Source of the DNA: Coprinopsis marcescibilis
Lineage: Eukaryota; Basidiomycota; Agaricomycetes; Agaricales; Psathyrellaceae
Length of the DNA stretch: 64,000 nt
Direction: 5' to 3'
NCBI GenBank assembly: GCA_004369085.1
Contig: ML210172.1
Coordinates: 1 to 64,000, forward strand
Positions 1 to 10,617 of this stretch are shown piece by piece; the stretch's first letter is position 1, and every line of letters starts with the position of its first letter. The notes below the pieces were generated by a model, which saw only the letters and a program-made list of their open reading frames with translations, was not told the origin of the DNA and made no database searches. Position numbers and translations under genes: made by a program.

Positions 1-849
1 ATGTACCGACCCTCGCTCTGGGGTCCCACTACCATAAGTAGAAATCCATCAAATTACACACTTGCCGTTCCACAGCCGAAGCGTGTATATCTAAATATAC
101 TGCGGGTATTCGTGCTCAAAGTGCATATGCACAAGGATAATCTAAACGAGCATACAATGTGCCTACGAATCGAGCAAAGCTCTCTCCGCTTCCACCTCTA
201 CCTCCGTGCGTACATTTAGATCAGATTGGCGAGTGCACACTTCACTTCCTCTGTGTTTTTGAAGTGGTTGTAGTGACCCGTTGCGAAAGCTGCAGTACGT
301 ATGCATCACAGAGGTTGCACTTCAGGAGTTCCTCTTCGGTTTTGTTTTCTTTGTACACCTGGAGTAGCTGGGTTATGCCACTGCTGTCGAGAGACTTTGT
401 GGTTCTGCCAGGTCTTCAGAAAGTATTGGGGAATTGGGCGAGGCATGGTGAATGCGAAATGGTAGGCAATATTAAAGCCAATAATTACAATTATATTCGA
501 AATGTACTTAAACACCTTTTCCGTGCTAAAAACGCGATATACACGAGACAGAGACAGATGAACGCGAGGTCTCCGTCTGTTGGTTGTCGCTTTGCCATCA
601 AAAGGCCCCTATTCAACGACCTGACGGAGTTTAAGTTTCCTGATGGACTCGGGCGATGTAGTGGTGTCCTTGGCGGTACATGACGTGGGAGGTTGAAAAT
701 CGGAGTTGCACGGACGTCCTCCCCTTGCACCCTGCTTAGCTCCTTCACTCTCAAACCAACCCATGTACCGGGGCTCTTCGCCACTTTCACTGACAATCGT
801 TATTAAGTAAAACTAGGTTAAAGAAGCTGATAATCTATTTGTTGCCTCT
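1..849. other. no confident gene in the left edge
   Basis: The first 849 bases hold only short open frames on both strands. None starts with a convincing ATG, shows a recognised domain or connects through good splice sites. The longest, on the minus strand near 491-796, opens with TTG and has no recognisable homology. The stretch next to 850 is probably the 3' flank of the minus-strand gene that ends there. A 3' or 5' end of a gene lying mostly outside the window cannot be excluded. Confidence 0.5.
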
Positions 850-1765
850 CTACTGCTCCTTGGGCTTGAATTTCCCTACAAACTTTTCTACGGTAAGGAG
901 AACGTGGCCCCTGGCGGAAGGAGAGAGGTTCTTGCTGGCGGCGAGGGCGATCTTGAGTTGGGTTGGGATGTCTAGCCTCTGCAACGGGGTGGAGTAGGCC
1001 TCTGTTTTTTTCAACGTGTACGCGGAGTATTCGCCACCCAGAACAGCTCTGAGCAAGGCTACCTGAGAGGCGGTGATCTGAATGTTGGCGTTGGGGACCG
1101 ACAATGAGCTGGCGAGCTGAACAGCCGCTGGCGGTTGAAAGATGTCTGAGAGGTCTTTGGAGACGGGATCAGGGCCGGTAGACGATGGAAAGTCTGGATA
1201 GAGTTGCAAGGCCACCTCTCCCTCCTCGAATGGCACGTCTGTTTCCGAAACCTCGGCCTTTGGCGCTGCCTGCCGTGAGGTTGGCTTTGGTTTCTTGGTG
1301 GCAGGTCCGCCGGTCTTTTGTGCGGGTCTCTGCTGGTCGACAGCAGCCTTTTTGAGTGACTCTCTGATTGCCTCCAGTCTAGCCTGAGCTGCGGGCGTGA
1401 GCTTTAGCTGTTTGGGTGTACTGGCAGCTGCGGGCTGTGGTTGAGGCTTTGGCGGCTGGGCCGCGTCGCGTTCGCGCGCAAGACGTGCTTCGCGTCGTTT
1501 TCTTGCAAGCTCTGCGATGCGGGAAGTCTGATCGTTGAGAACCTCTTTGCCCGAGGCGGTCTCTCGCAGGAGCTTGCCTACCAGACCCTGACTCTCCCCG
1601 TTGAACGTGGACAGGTCATCTGCAAATAAAATTGAGGGTGGTTGATTCGGGGTGGAGCTTGGAGTACGCACCGTTGCTTGGCCGTTGTGCGAGGTCGGCG
1701 GTGGTGTAGCAGCGCTGCCATTGACGAACGGTTGTGGCGACGTTGCGCCGACAGAGGCTGGTCAT
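850..1765 (-). CDS. predicted mitochondrial protein of unknown function
   Basis: Two-exon model: exon 1 1765-1672, a 52 nt intron 1671-1620 (GTGCGT donor, TTTGCAG acceptor), exon 2 1619-850, giving about 287 residues. Exon 1 starts at the ATG at 1765 and encodes an Arg/Ser/Thr-rich, acid-free N-terminus (MTSLCRRNVATTVRQWQRCY) that looks like a mitochondrial targeting sequence. The mature part starts with a Phe/Leu/Gly-containing stretch, then a basic Arg/Ala helix (RKRREARLARERD), a long Pro/Gln/Lys-rich low-complexity middle, and a conserved-looking helical C-terminal 90 residues ending KFVGKFKPKEQ. The GTG-opened frame without the intron would lose the presequence and translate the intron. 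I do not recognise the family; a mitoribosome-associated or other lineage-specific matrix protein is possible. It is divergent to SKT5. Confidence 0.7.
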
Positions 1766-2187
1766 CGTCGAGGTCGGGCGGTGACGGTGAGGGACGTGTA
1801 AAGAAGGACAGTGATTGGCTGTATTTGGACTGACACCGAAAACGGAAAAGAAATCTTGTGATGCTTCAACAAAATGTATTCAAAGTAATATATTCAGCTT
1901 GTATGTTGTCCAGCGACTAGTGACTTGATAGACATAATATTATTGAAATGTCTCGACCACTATGACAAGGCCGTCTGTCTATTTGGGCGTGCTTGGTCAG
2001 GCCAGTTTGATTGGAGAGTTTGGGCCTGTTCAGCGTCATTGCCTTTCCTGAATCCTTCCAGTCCGGGTCTGCTATACTATATCAACCCGGTTGGCGCCTC
2101 CTTCCAGTTGGCCACAAATCTTGTGCACAATCTTGGGCACCCAGTCAGCCACCGCCGCCGTCGTTCTCCTCCTCCTCCTCCTCATCG
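1766..2187. promoter_or_regulatory. divergent intergenic region, orphan mitochondrial gene / SKT5
   Basis: This 422 bp lies between two outward-facing start codons, so it must contain both promoters and 5' leaders. The last 35 bases before the SKT5 ATG are a strong pyrimidine (CCT/CTC) tract at about 2159-2185, typical of a fungal transcription start region. An in-frame open stretch runs upstream of the SKT5 ATG, but its upstream opening codon is TTG and the composition is unremarkable. Confidence 0.45.
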
Positions 2188-3920
2188 ATGGCCATGTACG
2201 CCCAGCAGCAGCAGCAGCAGCCACCATGGGATCACAATCAACGTCCTCCACAACATTCGTCCTCCAGGGAGTTCACGTCTTCAGATCTCCAGGGATCTCC
2301 AACCCCAGGTCTTTCCCAGCAGATCTGGCCAGCTAGGGAACTTCCACCAGGCTCCGTTCACCAGCAACGAGGGCCGACGCCCAGCAGAATCTACGACCCA
2401 GAACCAGAAATGTACGACGACCGCACCCCAGAAGGAGAGGATGACAACGACGACTTTTTCAATGGCGCACCTTCAGCCCAAAATGGCCTTCACCCTGGCT
2501 ACAATCCGGCATTGGGCTCAGATTCTCATTCGCCGTACAGGAACGCTGGTTCAGTCGCTACCCAGTCAATCCGAGCTCCCTCGCCTCCTCCTGGTCCTAT
2601 TTTGGACCATTCTCATCTTCGGCCAGGAAACCAAGCAGCCCTCCTCTCGCATGAACGAACTCTTGAACTCTACCGTGCAAACGCAAAGAAGACTCAAGAT
2701 CCCGACCTCCAGTTCGAGTTCGCCGTATTCATGATCGATGCCTCAAAGTCTCTCCCAATACCAAGGCAAACGGCCGCAAACGTCATGGAGGTCGAAAAGG
2801 CAATGGAGAAGAGGGAGGACCTCGTAAAGGAGGCTACTGCCTTGTTGAAGCGTCTCGCTGACAGAGGCCATGCTCCAAGTCAATACTTCCTCGCCGACTG
2901 CTATGCGAATGGCATCGGAACATACAAGAACAAGCAGGACTTTGACCGTGCGTACCCAATGTTCGTCCTTGCCGCCAAACATGGTCACCCAGATGCCGCA
3001 TACCGTGCTGGAACGTGTTGCGAGAACGGTTGGGGTTGCCGGAGGGAGTCGGCGAAAGCGTTAGGGTTCTATCGCAAGGCCGCCGCAGCGCTTCATCCTG
3101 GTTCACTCTATCGGCTCGGGATTTCCGAGCTCAACGGAGAGCTGGGCCTTTCCAAGAACACAAAGGAGGGCGTTAAATGGCTCAAACGAAGTGCAGAGCA
3201 TGCAAACGCTGAATTCCCTCATGCTCTTCATGAATTGGCGTTGCTACACGAACGAGGTGTCGACAACGTCGTCTTCCTTGACTATGAATACGCTGTAGAA
3301 TTGCTGGCCCAGGCGGCAGAGCTTGGCTACGCTCCGAGTGCATATAGATTGGGAGAGTGCTACGAGTATGGCAAACTGGGGTGCCCTCAGGACCCGGCAC
3401 TATCGATTCACTACTACGTGGGTACTTCTCTCTCACTCGATGCGTACTGCTCGCTGATTTACAACATACGGTAGAACATCGCCGCACAACAAAATCATCG
3501 TGATGCATGTTTCGCCCTGACGGCATGGTATTTGGTAGGCTCACCAGGCGTCCTGCCTCAATCGGATACAGAGGCATTCCTGTGGGCGCAAAAAGCCGCT
3601 GACCTCGGCTTGGCCAAGGCCATGTACGCCGTTGGGTACTTTCTCGAAGTCGGAATCGGGACAGCACCAAACCTCTCCGAGTACGTTCCTCCGCTGCCCA
3701 TTGATACTTGTGAATGTGAGTTGTAACGGTTACCGAATCCAGGGCTATATCCTACTACAAGAAGGCTGCGGAAAACGGTGATAAGCGAGCAACGCAGAGA
3801 CTGAAGAGCTCCCAGAACCAACCGATGCATCAACCCGGTGGTGCCAACGCAGTTTTACATCGAGGAGAAGGAGAAACGAGTAGCAAAGACGGCAAAGACA
3901 AGGACTGCGTAATAATGTAG
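2188..3920 (+). CDS. SKT5: chitin synthase activator, Sel1-repeat protein (Skt5/Chs4 family)
   Basis: Regulatory partner that recruits and activates chitin synthase III at the plasma membrane and septum. Three exons: 2188-3417, 3475-3680, 3743-3920; introns of 57 and 62 nt; 537 residues. The N-terminal 160 residues are Gln/Pro/Ser-rich and disordered. From about residue 210 to 500 there is a continuous array of Sel1-like (TPR-type) repeats, e.g. YFLADCYANGIGT, AYRLGECYEYGKLG and AMYAVGYFLEVGIGT, each followed by a two-helix A/Y-rich unit. The last exon ends Cys-Val-Ile-Met, a CaaX prenylation signal as known for yeast Chs4. The ATG at 2188 is preferred; a second in-frame ATG follows at 2194. 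Strong family match, good splice sites and exact frame closure. Confidence 0.93.
2203..2220 (+). repeat. CAG trinucleotide run (polyglutamine)
   Basis: Six CAG codons in a row at the N-terminus of SKT5 encode a short Gln tract in the disordered region. It is a likely length-polymorphic site; no functional effect can be read from the sequence. Confidence 0.85.
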
Positions 3921-4343
3921 ACGTCCCATCTATAAGGACCATCCTGATGGTATGACATATGACCTTTATTTTTCCAAGAGGACGCTCCAGCACATTCATT
4001 ACCCTCATACCATACCATTTCTTTCCTCCTTGTAATTAGGCTATATATATGATAATGGACTCTTTAATTTATAGTTATACCTTTTTCTCGCGTTCTCTTC
4101 CAACTTTTTTAGTTGTGCCCAAACCAGTCTTGTGTTTTAGTTGCCAACCTCGCTTCCGAGAAATGCACTTGGTTGTATTTTACCTCAGGGACGTTAGTGT
4201 GACACCGGAAAGCAAACCATGTATCTTTTTAGTCTACCCTACATACATCACAAGGATACCCAGACCAGAGTAATCAAAAGAAAGCAAGTATGAAGTATAT
4301 ATAGTACATAGCAAATGTCAGTTGAACGTTCGTCCCCACTCTT
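3921..4343. other. convergent 3' intergenic region, SKT5 / EXO5
   Basis: Tail-to-tail spacer of about 420 bp. AT-rich with a TATATATA stretch near 4043-4050 and T-rich runs. No convincing coding frame; it presumably carries the 3' UTRs and polyadenylation signals of both flanking genes. Confidence 0.6.
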
Positions 4344-6730
4344 CTATTTCACCGGTGATTCCCCGCCAACTTTGGCAGCCATCTCTTCTCGCCATTCACA
4401 GTCATTGCGATACTCGCATGTCCTGTCGAAACAGGTCAGCTGGGAGTTTGTGACACGCGTCTGCATGGACGTACCCGCACCGTCGAACAAGGCTTTCCGA
4501 CACCCCCTGAGGCTTCCGCTTGCCTTGCCAAAACTCTAGAATATAATCTATGTGACCTTGGAGCATAGGCCCATCAAAGAAGAACGCTTTCGTTCCGATA
4601 GTCTTAAAGCTGTATATGCTAGTATCCGCCTCCTCGTTGTCGTCGACGGATATCGGATCTGGAAAGACGTTATATCAGCAACATGAAATCCATAAATATG
4701 CAAAGGGCATACCACTTGGACTGCCTTTGCCACCGGGAGGAGGTGAACCTTTAGACTGAGGCAGAAGTGATCGATACAGTGCTTTCTGGAGCTCTTCGTC
4801 AATTTCTTCGTCGTCATTCTTTGGACAAGGCGGACGCTTGTCAGGCCCATTCGAGGTTCCTTCGCCCCTGGCTCCCGCCGCCGCTTCCAACATACGAGAC
4901 TCTGCAAGGCTTGCCTCAATTGCCTTGGCTAGAGCATGATCCTCCCGGTCGAGCACCTGCGCAGCTCTGTGAATACGAACCACACGTTTACCCTTCCTTA
5001 CAGTTCCCTCTGGCTGGCGTCGGTATATAAGCCGTAGTTTATGATCAATTTCAATCACCCCCGAGCTCTCAACGAGGTTCTGCCACGACTGCACCAATCC
5101 ATCAAGGTTGGTCGTAGGCAGCCCCTCATTATGATGGACCAAAAGTCCTGTTTGCGCAATGAAACGCTTGGAGAAAGCTTTGCTTTGGTCTACTCCCGCC
5201 TTTTTCCAGAACGCTGGAAAGTCGAAGGGCACGTCTATGGAGAGCAGACCCTCCAGTAGCCGGAGATATAGCATGACTTGAAGTCGTGAGGCGTAGGTAT
5301 CCTCGTCTGGTGGTAACCAATCCACTGTGCGTGTCTTCGTGTCCCAAACTTGTAAGATGCGCCGCCGGCTGGGAGACCTCGCTCGACCCTTCCCTTTGGT
5401 GGACGCCACATCAATAGTGGTTTGCATGAACGGAGCGGCATCCGTCGGCAACTGACGTCCGTTCACGTCTGGAGAACCTGAGCCAGAACGGCGCGTCCGT
5501 TTTGAAGGAGAGTCACGATTGGGCGATGCGGACGTAGACGATCGTTTCGAAGCCTTGCGTCGCAAAGGTACTTGCTGTATTTCGTCCTGCGCATGGCGCG
5601 TTAAATGAATGTTTGGTTAATGAAACAACCTCCGTACCACAATCCCTGTTACTATCAAGTCGTTCACAATCCCAAACACGGGCATTTCGCGCTAGATTCA
5701 TCAAGTTAGGAAGAAAGTAATTGTAGCAGAAAGGAATGGTGTAAATTACCGTCATGCCGTCACTGACGAGGACTTGGAAGCTGGCCATAATGTTTATAAG
5801 TCTGCGGAAAAGAAATGAAAACTAGGCGATGAAAGAATGAACGCTTGGATTGACCTTAGTCCCCATCTTTCCGCCTCTGTAGTGACGTCGACCTTTAGTT
5901 CCTCTAGTCCGATTTCGCGTTCGAGCTCTTTGTGGACCGCCTAACCAGCAGGGTTTATCAACAGGTGCCCTTTCTAGCACTCCTCACACGCACTTGTCCT
6001 TGCTTTGTCCTATGGTCATTCTTCTCCGCGACCTGTTTCTCTACAGACATCTTCTTTCCAGAGCTTGAAGTGAATGTCTTGGGTCTTGACTCAAGTGGAC
6101 GGGAGCGCTTTTGACGCAGCCCATAGTCGTACTGGACTTCGCACCTAGTTCCGCCAGTTAGTTGAGACTATCCACGCACATCACCAGGCGCTATTTGACA
6201 CACCAAGTTGGTCCGACGAGGTCAGAGACGGATAGGATCCCTCTGGTGCGAAACCGGTCCATTAATGAAGCATTGGTATTCTTCTGCCTGGACCTGGACG
6301 CATAATGCTGCCATGATTTCTTGGGGTCCCAGTTGGAGTTGGATTTAGGTTTCGTTGGCTGAGGATTGGGTTGGGGTTTCAATATGGATTCAGGTTGAAG
6401 GACATGTTTAACGGGTTGCGGTACGACAGCAATGGCAGCAGCCGTTGATGGACCAGCAACAGCTTCGTTAAACTCGGGTATGATAGAAGTGGGAGCAGCG
6501 ATACCCGCCCGACGCGAAATAGTCGTAATGCGCCTGTCGATTTCTAGAAACTCGTCTTCAGTAATCAGAGAAAGGTTCACCTCGTTTGTTCTATCAAACT
6601 CAAACGACTCTTCTGCAATCGTGTTTGTGTGTGAACACTGCGCGATGTGGGCATCAATTTGTTCAAAGTCTTCGGCGGTGAACTCCCCCAGATCGAACTG
6701 GCCAAAGCCGTCTGAGTCTGAGCCGGACAT
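4344..6730 (-). CDS. EXO5: exonuclease V, mitochondrial/nuclear Fe-S single-strand DNA exonuclease
   Basis: Single-strand-specific DNA exonuclease of the PD-(D/E)XK fold with a 4Fe-4S cluster, acting in mtDNA maintenance or repair. Eight exons closing in frame to 668 residues: 6730-6204, 6144-5994, 5940-5855, 5801-5750, 5691-5638, 5586-4713, 4658-4475, 4422-4344. Family motifs in order: ILSVSDLVGPTWC (first cluster Cys) then EVQYDYGLRQKRSRP, REMPVFGIV with GIVDEI (catalytic Asp), VWDTKTR (catalytic Asp-x-Lys), RLQVMLYLRLLEGL, and C-terminal CGTCEYRNDCEW, a C-x2-C-x5-C cluster set. Every motif boundary falls on a clean 50-60 nt intron. The first 160 residues are an acidic, disordered extension (DSDGFGQFDLGEF). 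A basic Ser/Arg stretch sits just before the DTKTR motif. The assignment is firm; subcellular location is not visible. Confidence 0.93.
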
Positions 6731-6991
6731 AGGCGCTAAGCCACTGTAATGGGGAAAGTAATGGCGCTAGACAGTATGGGTGTGTGAGTCCAACGAGGTT
6801 AACATTGGTCGAGAAGACGCTGGTGCGTGGACCTGCCATTCCGATTGACTCGGATGATCAGGGCGGCCCGCGAATTTGGGTCTCATAATTACTGCCGCCA
6901 TTAGCCGGTAGAGGCCAGAACTTCTATTTCTCACTATATACTCAGGGTATCTGAAGTACAGACATTATCATCTCACACTTGAACAATTACC
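6731..6991. promoter_or_regulatory. divergent promoter region, EXO5 / DUF1349 gene
   Basis: A 261 bp head-to-head spacer. A TATATA element at about 6935-6940, roughly 50 bp upstream of the plus-strand ATG, is a plausible core promoter element for the DUF1349 gene. No other clear motif. Confidence 0.4.
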
Positions 6992-7573
6992 ATGGTGTCG
7001 CTCGACTTGAAGCCGTTGAACACCACCCAGAAGCCCCCAAGCTCCTTTCCTTTCACTTTCCGCATCCCTCCTCGTACAGACTTGTGGAGAAAGCCTCCTT
7101 CTACATTTTCCGCATCTCAGCCTACGTTCTACACCCCAATCATTCTCAAGTCCCTCAAGTCTGCGACTGTGAAGATCAAGAAGATCCCCTATGTCCACCT
7201 CTATGACCAGGCAGGCATTGCGTTGCTGTGGCCTAACCACCCTGAGCTTTGGATCAAAGCAGGTGTAGAGTTTTATGAAGAGGAGTTGCGCCGGTCTACG
7301 GTCGCACCAGGGCTAGGCGGGTGGAGTGATTGGAGCGTAGCCGCGGCCGTCGAGGACAATAAGGGAATCATCGTGTCGGCGGAAAGGGAGAAAGACAATG
7401 GGTCGGCGTTGATCATCAAGGTCGACGGGATCATCATCAGGGAAATTCAAGGGGTCTTCGTCCCGGAGACTCAGAACGATACAATTTATTTGGGGGTTTA
7501 TGGGGCGCGTCCTGCGGATGTGGAAGGAACCTTGGATGTGGAGATTGCAGAGTTTAAAGTGGAACTAGCGTAG
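6992..7573 (+). CDS. DUF1349 family protein (concanavalin-like fold)
   Basis: Intronless 193-residue cytosolic-looking protein with no signal peptide. It has the DUF1349 signature: IPYVHLYDQAGIALLWP, then WIKAGVEFYEE, then GGWSDWSVA, and a beta-rich tail with IYLGVYGARP and DVEIAEFKVE. The family has a jelly-roll/concanavalin-like fold and is widespread in bacteria and fungi. One yeast member was linked to enolase expression, but no general biochemical role is established. Start ATG at 6992 has a purine-poor but acceptable context (accATGg). The length is typical for the family. Function is inferred only at fold level. Confidence 0.85.
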   Translation: MVSLDLKPLNTTQKPPSSFPFTFRIPPRTDLWRKPPSTFSASQPTFYTPIILKSLKSATVKIKKIPYVHLYDQAGIALLWPNHPELWIKAGVEFYEEELRRSTVAPGLGGWSDWSVAAAVEDNKGIIVSAEREKDNGSALIIKVDGIIIREIQGVFVPETQNDTIYLGVYGARPADVEGTLDVEIAEFKVELA

Positions 7574-7875
7574 CCACGAATCAATACGAATCCATATGAA
7601 CGAGTATGATTGTCTTACTAGTGGTCTAGTGCATAGGGCTGCTAAACTTGTAACGGAGAGAAAACGCTGAGCTTGCGGGCTATTTCACAAAGCCCTCCAG
7701 GAGCACTTACTACCAGTGATTAACTCGAAGTTAGACTTGCTGGTAGGGTGGGCTAGAAGACACTTGTAAGAAAGAGAAACTTTAAAACCAGAAGGTGTCC
7801 TCATCTCCAGAACTATCAACTTCCCCCACTCCCCTTCAACGAAACTCCACGGCACCAAGATAACCAGAAACAGCA
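7574..7875. other. intergenic spacer
   Basis: About 300 bp between two plus-strand genes with no convincing frame. It would contain the 3' end of the DUF1349 transcript and the promoter of the small secreted protein gene. The last 60 bases are pyrimidine and adenine rich (ccccactccccttcaacg). Confidence 0.5.
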
Positions 7876-8228
7876 ATGGTCGCAGGTTTCAAATCCGCAG
7901 TGTTTACCCTATTGGCTCTCGCTGTGTTGGTACCGGCCAAGCCGGTTGCGGTCGTAGGCGAGCAAGGGGTAAAGGTCTGTTCTCCAGTTCACGTCAGGTG
8001 CTTTATGGTCCAATTAAAACTGTTTGTAAGGCGAACGAGGCTGAAACCCTGGATAACAAATCTCCGTTCGGTTGGATCCCCAAATCAATCGACGACCGCA
8101 GAGCCCAAGGGGTTGTCCAGCAGCGACAGGCAAGCTACACGAAGAACAGGAAGAGGGGCCAGATCCCGGGTGCCCAGCCATCGGGTACTTTTGGACGCAG
8201 GAGCAACGAGGTTGACCAGAGTATGTGA
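7876..8228 (+). CDS. small secreted protein with dibasic sites, unknown function
   Basis: The ATG at 7876 opens a hydrophobic signal peptide (FKSAVFTLLALAVLVPAKP). A likely intron (GTAAAG donor near 7970, TTTGTAAG acceptor near 8027) joins it to a hydrophilic segment starting ANEAETLDNK and running to a TGA at 8226-8228, for about 98 residues. After the signal peptide there are three basic processing-like sites, DDRR, KNRKR and GRR, so the product could be cut by a Kex2-type protease in the Golgi. There are no cysteines in the mature part, unlike most small effectors. A GTATGTGA donor just before the stop may lead to a further exon (acceptors near 8268 or 8272), so the C-terminus is uncertain. 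No homolog recognised. Confidence 0.5.
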
Positions 8229-8852
8229 TGGGGATTGGCCGTAGTTGGTACCTGAGACGCATGTAGAACAGGCTCCTCCAGACTACATATTGAGCAACCT
8301 TTGGAATGCCCCTTGGGTTTTATGGTGTCACTGTCGGCGGAAAGCGCATTAATAAGAGGCCGAGCAAGCAGCATTATGTGCCGCTCATTTTACAGAAACC
8401 GAGTCGTGCTGACAGTGGGTCGCTAGTTGTAAAAGCAGGCCGCGTTGCAGAGGTGGTACGAGGCGATTTTATAGTTCTAGTAGTTGCCCTGAACAGTCCA
8501 GCCGGTGTAAGTACTGAAATCTGTGAGCGTCTGTATGGGCGGAGGCAAGTCGGATCTGAGGCGCGACAAGAGTGATCATGCTTACGCGAAATAAAAAGTG
8601 GGCTCATTCGGCACAGGCCAGCTAATAACCGCCTGTCATATTTTATATGTATCATGTCTCGCAAATGAGACCATCATCGTTGCTTTATACTCTCGAACCA
8701 CGTATATAACGTTTCAGCGTATGTCCATTTCCCCCTGTTGCTCGTCCCACCTTTGGGCTCATTTTACTTTTCCGCAAGTTTTTCGCTAAGCTGGCAGCGT
8801 CGCACACAAAGGCCTGACGGCCTTTCGAGCCCACTGCTCTCAAGGACTAGTG
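8229..8852. other. long spacer without confident gene
   Basis: About 620 bp. If the small secreted protein gene has a third exon it would lie at 8270-8420. Otherwise I see only short, unsupported frames on both strands and no repeat or RNA gene. Confidence 0.4.
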
Positions 8853-10251
8853 ATGTCTTTGCGCCTGAGCAAATGCAGTGATTACCTCGCCGGCTTGAAG
8901 AGTATCACCCCCGCAATGTCGCAAACTGGATTTAAACGCGAATCATCCCCGGTGGAACCTGCAACGCCAAGTGGTCCCCTGTCCGTTCTTCTGATCATCT
9001 CTGCGAAAGCCTTGAGCTCAGTGGGTTTTGGGATGGTAAGTCGCGTCATGAAGTCGCACTGTATGTGTCTAATGGATTACGTGTAGAGCGTTTTAGCAAT
9101 TTGGCTTCGTTGGATGCTGCCAGATGCCATGCTCTTGAATATCGCTCAAGCATCTACTTCAGAGGTCTCTAGGGTCACAATACCTCAGAAAGCGCCCAAA
9201 GTTCGTTCCTCAGCGCGTAGCTCGTCAAAGCCGCATCCCAACCCACCAACGCCCATCCGTCGGAAGTCTGCACCTGTCACCGTGAATCCTGTCCCAATCC
9301 TTGATAATCACCGCGAGATGCACCCCAGCCAACCGTCCCACCGCCGTGTGTATTTTGCCGACACCAAACAACCTCTGCTTCGAAGGAATACTTCTCCCGC
9401 AGAAAACCCCAGAGTTCTTGCCGACGAAACTCCATCACCTCCTCCCGCCAATGTGTTGACCCCAGTCATCACTGAAAGCCCCTTGTCCTCACCTGTTTCG
9501 TTAACGACTTCATACGCGACATCAACAACCCATGATGCAGCTGCAACCATTGACACCGAGCCAGAACCAGATACCGATAAAGCTTCAATAGGTTCTTCAA
9601 CGCCTCGCACCCGCAAATTAAGGCTGAGTTTTACTTTGAAACACAAACGCCCTTCCGACAAGTCTCGGGATTCTCTGGATGGAGCTACCCAAGGTCAGTT
9701 GCATCACCCTTCTTGTGTTCCCGATTGTTCTAGCCTTTACAGAATATATTACAAAACCAAAGAAACTCCTCACCCACGGCCTCGCTGCTTGGTACAACAC
9801 AAAAAGAAACAGTTCAACGCCAGTCACCACCACCATTACAATTGCTCCTGAACACGTATCCAGTAAAGCATCCAATCCAATCCCACCGAAACCGTCGTCC
9901 CCTTCCTCCAGTTCACCGAGCTCTTCAAACTCTGCGGGCTCGTTTCCATCGATTCTACCCAAGAAAGCCCAAAGAAGAATATCCACACCAATACCTCGGA
10001 CATCACCCTACGAAGCGCCCTATTTTGCTACACCCCCACTCATCTTGGATGATTCTTATTCAACATATTTACGACGCCTCCCCCAATTTGAGAATGACTT
10101 TACGACACCTTCAGAACCTCGTGGCCGCCGCTCTACCGATGGTTCTGAAAAAAGGGCCCCGGACACATTGGGAGTGCAACGACCGGTGCCTAAGAGGAGA
10201 TCAGCGAGTGAAGACTGGTCTCCGAGAACGGGAGTGTCTGTTGCTGCTTAA
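8853..10251 (+). CDS. Pro/Ser/Thr-rich protein of unknown function with hydrophobic N-terminus
   Basis: Three-exon model. Exon 1 starts at an ATG at 8853 or, in frame, at 8916 (MSQTGFKRESSP). A first intron (GTAAGT near 9035 to GTGTAG near 9087) joins VGFGM to SVLAIWLRWMLPDAMLLNIA; a second (GTCAGT near 9692 to TTTACAG near 9741) joins DGATQ to EYITKPKKLL. The stop is TAA at 10249-10251. A hydrophobic stretch of about 45 residues spanning the first intron could be one or two membrane segments; the rest (about 350 residues) is disordered, rich in Ser, Pro and Thr, with basic patches (RTRKLRLSFTLKHKR). No known domain seen. Both introns keep the frame and remove stops, which supports a real gene. 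Confidence 0.6.
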
Positions 10252-10617
10252 CGGCGAACGTCTCCTAATTTGTGAGTGACTTTCTACTCTCCGCATCAGC
10301 TTAGCCGTGCTCACGTCCTGTAAAGATTATTGTTAACTTATAGGTTTATATTATCGCAGAATTATCACTCAATTGTACCATTGAACGTCACGCACGTCGT
10401 TTGAATTACCCAAGCCCCACATTACCAGCATTGCTACTTTATTACGCTACTCATTCACATAGTTCGTGGAACCTTATTTTTGTTTAATTAAACGGTGCAT
10501 TCGTCTCCTGCCTGGAATTCGCTTCTCCTGTACATGTCCATGATTACGTCAGGGAGCCCTCTCTGAAACCGACCAGAAGCTGTCTTTGAGCTTCACCTTC
10601 TCTTTACACGAACCACA
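10252..10617. promoter_or_regulatory. intergenic region upstream of PNC1
   Basis: 366 bp, AT-rich in the middle (TTTAATTAAA near 10483-10492), with CT-rich sequence in the last 40 bases before the PNC1 ATG. It presumably holds the 3' UTR of the preceding gene and the PNC1 promoter. No gene seen. Confidence 0.45.

Noticed and set aside
850..1671. GTG-initiated 273-residue frame as the full gene
   Set aside because: It starts inside a good GT-AG intron. The spliced form starts with ATG and gains a targeting peptide.
2011..2187. Upstream extension of SKT5 from a TTG
   Set aside because: No ATG in the extension, and the segment is low complexity just upstream of a pyrimidine tract. The ATG at 2188 is preferred.
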